Below, one piece after another: positions 57,436-64,000 of a DNA stretch of 64,000 bases. Numbering within the stretch: position 1 is the stretch's first letter; the number at the start of each line of letters is the position of its first letter. Where the stretch lies: NCBI GenBank assembly GCA_019009955.1, contig CM032228.1, positions 228,264,001 to 228,328,000 on the forward strand, written 5' to 3'. The notes below the pieces were generated by a model that saw only the letters and a program-made list of their open reading frames with translations, searched no databases and was not told the origin of the DNA. The position numbers and the translations under genes are program-made. This DNA is from Riptortus pedestris (Eukaryota > Arthropoda > Insecta > Hemiptera > Alydidae).

Positions 57436-57838
57436 TGGTTATTTAGACGTTTAATGTAAAAATAAAGACCAAGTTCGTTGACGAGGGGTGGGAGGGGGGT
57501 TAGAGGGGCATTTTGTAATATCAACGTTATCATTCTTTGAACCGGATATCTTTGTAGCACAAATCTTATTAGAAATTAAATGTTCTATAATTGTTGTTGT
57601 ATGCGTCAATTTCTCAATCTTGAATATCAACTGATATATTTGCATTTTTTAGTTTTCGGCGTTTTGTAAAACCCACCTTCTACTTATTGACACTACCCTG
57701 TTATATCATGAAGCACTTTATTTGATGGTTTAATACCAAATATTGGTCTCATTGAACTGTTAATTTTTGAGATAAATTCAAATATCTGGCGCGTATGGGA
57801 AATCTGCTTAATATAAGCAGCCCCTGCGTGACGGACTT
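57425..57838 (+). repeat. Family A, core and right end
   Basis: Contains TTTAATGTAAAAATAAAGAC, GGGTGGGAGGGGGGTTAGAG, CAACTGATATATTTGCATTT and right end AGCAGCCCCTGCGTGACGGA. Directly follows a SINE copy. Confidence 0.8.
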
Positions 57839-58361
57839 TTTCACTTTGACTGCTTTCCAAACTTTCAACCCCGACTTTCACCTAAATTTCCTATTCATCA
57901 ATCATTACCCACAGGATGCGTCATCTGCGCACTTCAAACTGATAACTCCCGCATATGGGTTACATTTCGCACCACCATGACCGAATAGAGATATCAAGAT
58001 TAGCGTGCTTTGCTCTTTAAGAATACTATTAAAAACTAATTTATTTATAAGTAAAAAAAAACTGGAAAACGTTCTAATGCATTTTAGTACTGCGATATGT
58101 TTTTTTGATAACTCATAGTCGTCATACTAATTTTTGCAATTATTATTGCTTTTCTTTATCAGATATTTGCGGATGTGACTGTAAACGACTTTCAGTCAGC
58201 ACCTGTTTGGGCACTCAGATGTTGTGGCAAGGAGACACAATATCATCACCTTCTTAGGTTGGTTGCTTTCGCTTAGTGGCATTGCGAAAATTAAAACTAA
58301 TCACTGGGAGGGACATCGTGGTTTTAACTAATGCAATAGAATAAGTTGTTCTCAGTATAGA

Positions 58362-59098
58362 AAAGTCCGCCACGCAGGGGCTGCGTAAACTAAACAAATT
58401 TCCGAAGGGGTGATGTAACACACTTGCAAACTCATTTCACCAAATATTCTCTATTTCTATGTAAAAAACGGATGACTATAACTCGGGGAGGTGGGGGAGG
58501 GGCACTGAGGGATGAAAACAAGGAAGTAAGAATAACTCCATTAGTATTTGAGCTAAGAAACAATGCAAAGAACAACAATTGCAGGCCACCAATTTAGTTA
58601 GATAGTTAGTTTAAGAAAATTGAGTCTATAATATTTTACGATCCGAATCATAATAACGGATATATTTTGAATTTTCTAATTCTTCCATTCTAAACCTTCA
58701 CAATTTCTGGTCCGATTTAAAGTGGGGGTTCACTCATGGCAGAAAACTAACATATGGAAATATCTCGCGTAATACTCAATAAATAGAAAACACGTACATA
58801 ACAACGTTTGCAGAGCATTACATTTGCATGAAGATTGGTTCCATACAATTTTTCGATCCGGCGTATAATAACGTAGACATTAAGTATTTTCGGAATACCC
58901 CCTCCTACTGACGACGATCAAACCAAAATTGCGACCGCTAGAGCGTTAACAGACAAATATATATATACCGTTTTGAACATTTTTGTCATCTGGGTAGGAT
59001 CGAATGGACATTTGAGAACATTTTTCTAAAAAAATCGCGTCATGGACACGATCTCAGTAGCTGATTTCCCTTAAGGGAAATCTGCTAAAACTATAAAC
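58362..59098 (-). repeat. Family A, near-complete copy
   Basis: Right end AGTCCGCCACGCAGGGGCTG at 58366, left end GATTTCCCTTAAGGGAAATC near 59066-59085 (a perfect 20-bp palindrome). Contains the core and a short TA tract near 58957. Confidence 0.88.
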
Positions 59099-59787
59099 AT
59101 AACTGTTTAGGTAATAAATTAATAGAAATCGCATATAAGTACTTCTTTTCCCCAATATAATAATTTATAATAGTAATAAAATTCACTATTATAAACTCCA
59201 CAAGAACCTTTTATCTTCATAAAACAAATTGCTTTCTTTGAATTATAATAATAATGGCCTTAGTTTTTTTCACTTTCTGGCACCTCTTAAGAGGCAAAAA
59301 TATAACAATACCATTAAAATGTACATACATTATTATTAATAATTAAGATTATGGCACAATAAGCATAAAATTAATTAGTTCGTAACCATTTCTACCATCT
59401 ACAACTGCATATATATTATATTAAATGTAAATCTGAGTAAATAAATAAGTCGGCCAATGAATGTAAAATAAATTGTTTAATTACAGTTTTACACATTTTG
59501 AACTGTAACTACAAAGGTACTGAGGCATCTTGTAACATTATTTGACGTTTAATTCAGATTAATAATTCAAGATTTTATATTGCATTAGATATTTATGATT
59601 AAAATAATTTTAATCCGGGCCGAAATAATTAAAAACAATTTTAATTCCTTTGGTGTATTTAAAATAGTTAAAAGAGTATGGAGAAAGGCAATAGCTGTCT
59701 TGAATTAAAACTAGGCACTTGGAAATTTAGGGAGGCCAACAATGTAGACGAGTTTACTAGGCCGTGAACTGTCTTGAGCCTGATTAG

Positions 59788-59942
59788 ATCCGTTCAACTT
59801 CTCTCTTGAGTCTTGCCAATTCTAGCTTCTGACTTTGTTCAATGTGGGGAGACGCCATCATTTCTGTCGAAATTAAATCAGGCGTAGAAATCTTTATTGA
59901 AATACTTCGGTTCTCGCTTTCTGGAATGCCTGTCAAACTGGA
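59788..59942 (-). CDS. Candidate coding exon, unrecognised
   Basis: On the minus strand a 61-codon open stretch ends in TAA, with an acceptor-like CATTGCCTCCAG inside it. After that acceptor it reads LTGIPESENRSISIKISTPD, then LISTEMMASPHIEQSQKLEL and ARLKREVERI. Composition is richer than flanking DNA. The EQSQKLELARLKREVERI part is helix-like and faintly recalls the N-terminal helix of G-protein gamma subunits, which is far from proof. No partner exons were found. Confidence 0.25.
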
Positions 59943-60179
59943 GGCAATGATAGAGAATAGACTGAACCACTTTTAACTTAATGAAAATGAAACAGTTTGA
60001 GAGACGGACACACGGAACGAATAACAAGACAAGGGCTCTTAACTAACGATTTTCACAAATTTCTATGTTGAAAATTTTGTTACAATCAATTTCATTAAAG
60101 GAAATATTGACGTCACGAAAAATTTGGGTTTTATTATTTCAACATAAATTATCAAAATTATCAATTTTGAACCTCTTTG

Positions 60180-60760
60180 AATCTTAATGTTTTAGCAGAT
60201 TTCCATTAAGGGGTGCTGGTATAATATACATGAGACCTCACCTCACCACATATTCTCTATTTTTATGTAAAAAATCCATGAATATAAGACGGGGGGGGGT
60301 CTGAGGGCTGAAAACAAGGATGCAAGAATAACTCCATTAGCATTTGTGTTACTAAACAATGCACAGAACAACAATTGTAGAGATTCAATAGTTTAACAAA
60401 ATATATTGATTTATATTTGGAATTTTCTAGTTCTCCCTCTCTAAACCACCACTATTCCAGGCCCGATTTCAGCCAATAACAAATATAATCTTTACTGTTG
60501 ACAAAAAATGTTAAATATCGAGTATGGTATAGATCAAATTAGAATGTAAAATCTTAATTGATGACGTCATCACACAACGCATTTTTATTTATCTCACATA
60601 ATAAAGGTCTTTTGACAACAATATTTGGCATATAGACTATAAGTAGTAGGGGGGCTTCACTGAAGGCTGAAAACTAAAAAATCCAAACATCTCACAAGGG
60701 GAGTGTTCCCCCCACCGATTTGAACGAAAATTGTTTAGTGTTTAGTACCTATTCTGTTAA
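60180..60760 (-). repeat. Family A, long-form copy, right side degraded
   Basis: Shows TGATGACGTCATCACACAAC, CAGGCCCGATTTCAGCCAAT and CTGAAGGCTGAAAACTAAAA, the long-form linker and core in reverse. TTTAGCAGATTTCCATTAAG at 60190 is an end remnant. Confidence 0.7.
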
Positions 60761-61129
60761 AGCGAGAGAAAGCACTTCTCAATCGTTCGTCTAAAAAAAA
60801 ATGTTAAAGTTTGCCTTAATGACTTGAGTTGTTCCCAAGGTATGTGTATCAAAGAGTCCCCGTGGCTCAGGAAATAGCACTTTATTTTTGTAATCTGAAA
60901 TCTCAACTTCGAAACTCGCCGGGAGCGACTATATTGTTTCTGGATATTTTTTCTTTTTCATTTTTTGCTTTTAGGTCTTTTATTTAATATTAATAAATAA
61001 ATTAAACGTTTTTTTAAATGTTACTGACACTTGATTAAATGTTTAACTTGGTGATAGAAATATACGTCAGTGATCTAAGGCCAAGCATAATGAAAATATA
61101 GCTCTATCGTAGGAAACTGTTAAAGAATA

Positions 61130-62280
61130 AGTCTAGAGCTAGACAATTTTAAACATCTATATTTATTGTAAAATGAAATAATATCGAATAAATTGGTAAA
61201 TATAGATAAAACTGTTTAAAAATATTAATAAAACATCTGCGTTGTTGTTGATAATTGTTATATACGTTTTCAATGAATAATATATTTCTTGTATAATAAT
61301 AAATATTTCCTTAAACCAATTACATTTTTGAGAGAAAGCATACGAATTTTCTTTAAGTATATGCAACTCAATAAAAAAAAAAAAACTTTTTATTTATTTA
61401 ATATTATCAGTATTAAAATAAACGACCTAGAAGCAAAGAATGCACAAAACCTTCACCAGCCAGCCCTAATCCCGAGAATGACTATGGTCTATTCTCTATA
61501 TGATTGGCGTTTTATTCACAAGTCGTACGACGACGAATTAAAAAGAAAATGAGTGGGACTTTAAATTAAGTTTCTACGACAATGATTGATGGATTGATGG
61601 CTTTACTCCAAACCTTTTTGTCTGAATATCGATTCGATCCTGGCTTTCTAGATGCTATGAAGGAGTTACATGAGATAAGGGAAGCCAATCCCGGTAGAAT
61701 ATGTTTGAAAAGCAGATTGGGAGGCACAAACTGGATCCTGAGACATAATAAATTTTTCTGTTTTATCAGATTCGTGTATTGTTAATGTTCTTTATAACTC
61801 ATAAAGAGAAGCAAGTTGCTGTAAAATTTTAACTAACTTCCTATCTAATTTATGATTCAAAAAGTTGGACGTACAAACGAAAGATGCTACGTGGAGTGTA
61901 TGAATAATTTTGTTATGTAAGTAAGGAAGTTACCAAAATTCTTGTAAAATATTGTTAGCGTCTTAAGAAGATTGAAGATTTTACTGTTATTTTTTCACGT
62001 AACAGTGAAGAGAGCATAATTCTCAGCCGTAGGACTGAAACTATTTGGAGACAATTGCCATGAGAACTGTAAACGATGGTTTTTATTTTTTTTTAAATAC
62101 TTATTCACGAACAGATTTCAATACTATGTTTTCAAGTATTAGTTTTCAGCCTACTAGGTTACGTTTTACGAAAGCTAACCAAAAGTCAACGAATCTAATG
62201 AACAACAAAATTGTTTTTGTGATTTAAGGATTTGTTATTTCATTATTGCCTTTATATACATGAAAATTGATGATTTTTTC
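61130..62280. other. Mixed sequence with short unrecognised ORFs
   Basis: Plus-strand ORFs at 61400-61552 (ending IPRMTMVYSLYDWRFIHKSY) and 61582-61785 (MIDGLMALLQTFLSEYRFDP, then FLDAMKELHEIREANPG) have a protein-like composition but no family I know and no clear splice sites. Confidence 0.25.
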
Positions 62281-62287
62281 TTATTAG

Positions 62288-62339
62288 GGCAGTGAATATG
62301 AGTCATCATCCGTTGCAACATAAAGCAGCAGCGGTCATG
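62288..62339 (+). CDS. Candidate first coding microexon (MSHHPLQHKAAAVM)
   Basis: Acceptor TTTTTTCTTATTAG at 62287 and strong donor ATG|GTGAGT at 62339. Inside, an ATG at 62298 opens 14 codons in phase 0, MSHHPLQHKAAAVM. The local base composition is richer in G and C than its flanks. The remainder of the gene would lie beyond the window. I do not recognise the protein. Confidence 0.4.
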
Positions 62340-63185
62340 GTGAGTATCCCAGATACTTCGGTGTATTTGTATCTTCATCAGTTCTTCTACTGTGCCTTCT
62401 TTCCATTTCTCTTCTTGCACGACACTCTTCGTTCTCAATGAAACCTTCTATAATCTGTTTCTATTTGTTGTTGAGTTGATACTTATTTGTGTATTATATG
62501 TATTGCTACCTTCACACTTAAAGTAAATGTTTTACTACATACACTGAGAAGTTTAATCTATCAATTCAATAGTCAATGTGTCTTGGCATAGCTATTTCTT
62601 AAAACCACCTGTTATGGTATATGTTACTATCACTGTTATCATATGTACAAGTCAATTCATCTTCCTATTTCTTGCTGAGTGTATAAACCCTGGTAGGTGG
62701 TAATTGACTTCTTGATTCTCATTCAATCTGTTGTAAATAACCTTTCAGTTGGCCCTTAAACAGTTGTTCACTACATTTACAAATATTTACTGTTGTTTTC
62801 CTTTTCTTTTACTATCAATTATGTTGAGAGTAGAGTTGACGAGTAGCCCATCCTTATTTTCACTCACTGTTATTTATTCCACAATTAGGTAAATGAAGAA
62901 TGCATATTGTAGGTTTTCAAGAGATTGAGGTAGTGGAAACGAAGACAAAAATACCACTATGACAAGTAGACTTAAAAATTCTGCAACTGCCTTAACCCAG
63001 AAAGAAACACGTCATGGTTAAGATGGAGGCAACTCCAGGAAAGGTTGTGATATATTTAATCTTTTCTTTAAGGCTAAAATATATCGAGTTTTTTCAGAGT
63101 CAACAATTTACACAAAGAAAGCTATTTCAGTTTGTTTAAAAAAGGATCGCCCAAAAATTGGGCCAATGTGATTGCTTTGAAATTG

Positions 63186-63974
63186 AAAAAGTCCGTGACG
63201 CAGGGGCTGCGTAAACTAAGCAGATTTCCCATGTGAAGTTTTACAGTAGAGAAATTTGCATACTGGTAACACAATACCACCTTGATTAAATACAAACGGT
63301 AATGAGAAATCGTTAAGTTAATTAAAATAAATTCCCAACTGAAACGGCTTCTCAATTGTAAGAATAAGTTATATTTTAATAACTCAAATTTTAGTAGTCC
63401 AAGAACTAAAGAAGGGGGAGAGGCGGATGAACAGAACGTATTTGCATAAATCTCACAAAGCAACAAAGGTAAGGTAAGGTTAGAAGAAACTTCCACCTGA
63501 GCCGAGTAGTGACGGAAATGGCCGACCTAATCCGAACTATACTCGACCATAGACTTCATAAAAATGCAAATATCTCGGTTAATATTCCAGATAGAGAATA
63601 AATGTGTATAACAATATTTATAGTAAATTTAATGTCCAATAAGAGTGGTTCTATACAATTTTTCGGTCCGATGTATAATAACGGAGATATTTCGAAATTT
63701 CGAAATTCCCGCCTTCTAAACCCCCCTCCCTCTAGTCCAATTTCAGCCATTAACGAACTTAATCTGTCTTTTTACATAAAACGGTTAAATATCGAGTTTC
63801 GTAACGATCCAACAAAATTGCGACCGATATATATATATATATATTTTTTGAATGGACCTCATTTTCGTCATCTCCTGGGTTGGATCGATGGACATTTGAA
63901 GAAATTTTTTGAAAATCGCGTCATGAGTACGACCTCAATAGCCGATTTCCCTTAAGGGAAATCTGCTAAAAAAG
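63186..63974 (-). repeat. Family A, near-complete copy
   Basis: Right end AAGTCCGTGACGCAGGGGCT at 63189, left end GATTTCCCTTAAGGGAAATC near 63943-63962. Includes AATTTTAGTAGTCCAAGAAC, a segment shared with copies at 21.2 and 36.7 kb, and a TA tract at 63824-63843. Confidence 0.9.
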
Positions 63975-64000
63975 TTATTCTTAAAAACTAATTCTTAATT

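Noticed and set aside
63602..63955. 117-codon plus-strand ORF
   Set aside because: Lies entirely in a family A copy and includes a translated TA microsatellite; other copies have stops.
1..64000. CRISPR arrays, operons, ribosome binding sites, LTR retrotransposons
   Set aside because: The sequence is eukaryotic with introns; no regularly spaced repeats of CRISPR type and no LTR pair with retroviral-type genes were seen.

Overview
The window looks like an AT-rich, repeat-dense metazoan nuclear genome. Exons are short and widely spaced, splice sites are GT..AG, and piggyBac, Tc1/mariner-pogo and non-LTR elements sit beside a tRNA-derived SINE. The gene content fits an arthropod. A caligid copepod such as a salmon louse is my guess from overall character, not something the sequence proves.

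About half the window (2.07-32.9 kb, minus strand) is one gene, the stress-kinase kinase MKK7 (Drosophila hemipterous orthologue). I could chain twelve exons whose splice phases all agree. They give about 653 residues: a short N-terminal region with a likely MAPK-docking motif, a complete dual-specificity kinase domain, and a tail of about 245 residues with proline-rich SH3-type motifs. The tail exons are spread over the last 15 kb. The true start codon was not found.

On the plus strand at 37.7-40.3 kb lie three phase-compatible 3' exons of a divergent V-ATPase subunit E gene; its 5' exons were not found. A GC-rich block near 50.3-50.6 kb looks like a promoter plus non-coding first exon on the plus strand. 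A microexon at 62.29-62.34 kb (ATG plus 13 codons, good splice sites) may be its first coding exon, with the gene continuing past the window.

Most of the rest is repeats. Four stand out. (1) Two piggyBac elements (14.95-16.52 and 18.91-21.06 kb) have perfect 14-bp inverted ends and TTAA duplications. Each is nested at a TTAA inside a copy of the same abundant repeat, and both share the same layout of three subterminal motif copies. (2) That abundant repeat, called family A here, has more than 20 copies. It has hairpin-type ends, no coding sequence, a built-in (TA)n tract and a longer form with an internally duplicated core. (3) A class-II-tRNA-derived SINE has about 16 copies. (4) Others are a complete 833-bp pogo/Tigger-like element, a non-LTR fragment with a 14-bp target duplication, a 448-bp GC-rich insert with a 15-bp duplication, older jockey-like and mariner fragments, a 43-bp minisatellite and a ~240-bp tandem array. 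MKK7 introns carry both piggyBacs, the pogo element and many family A copies while every recognised exon stays open.
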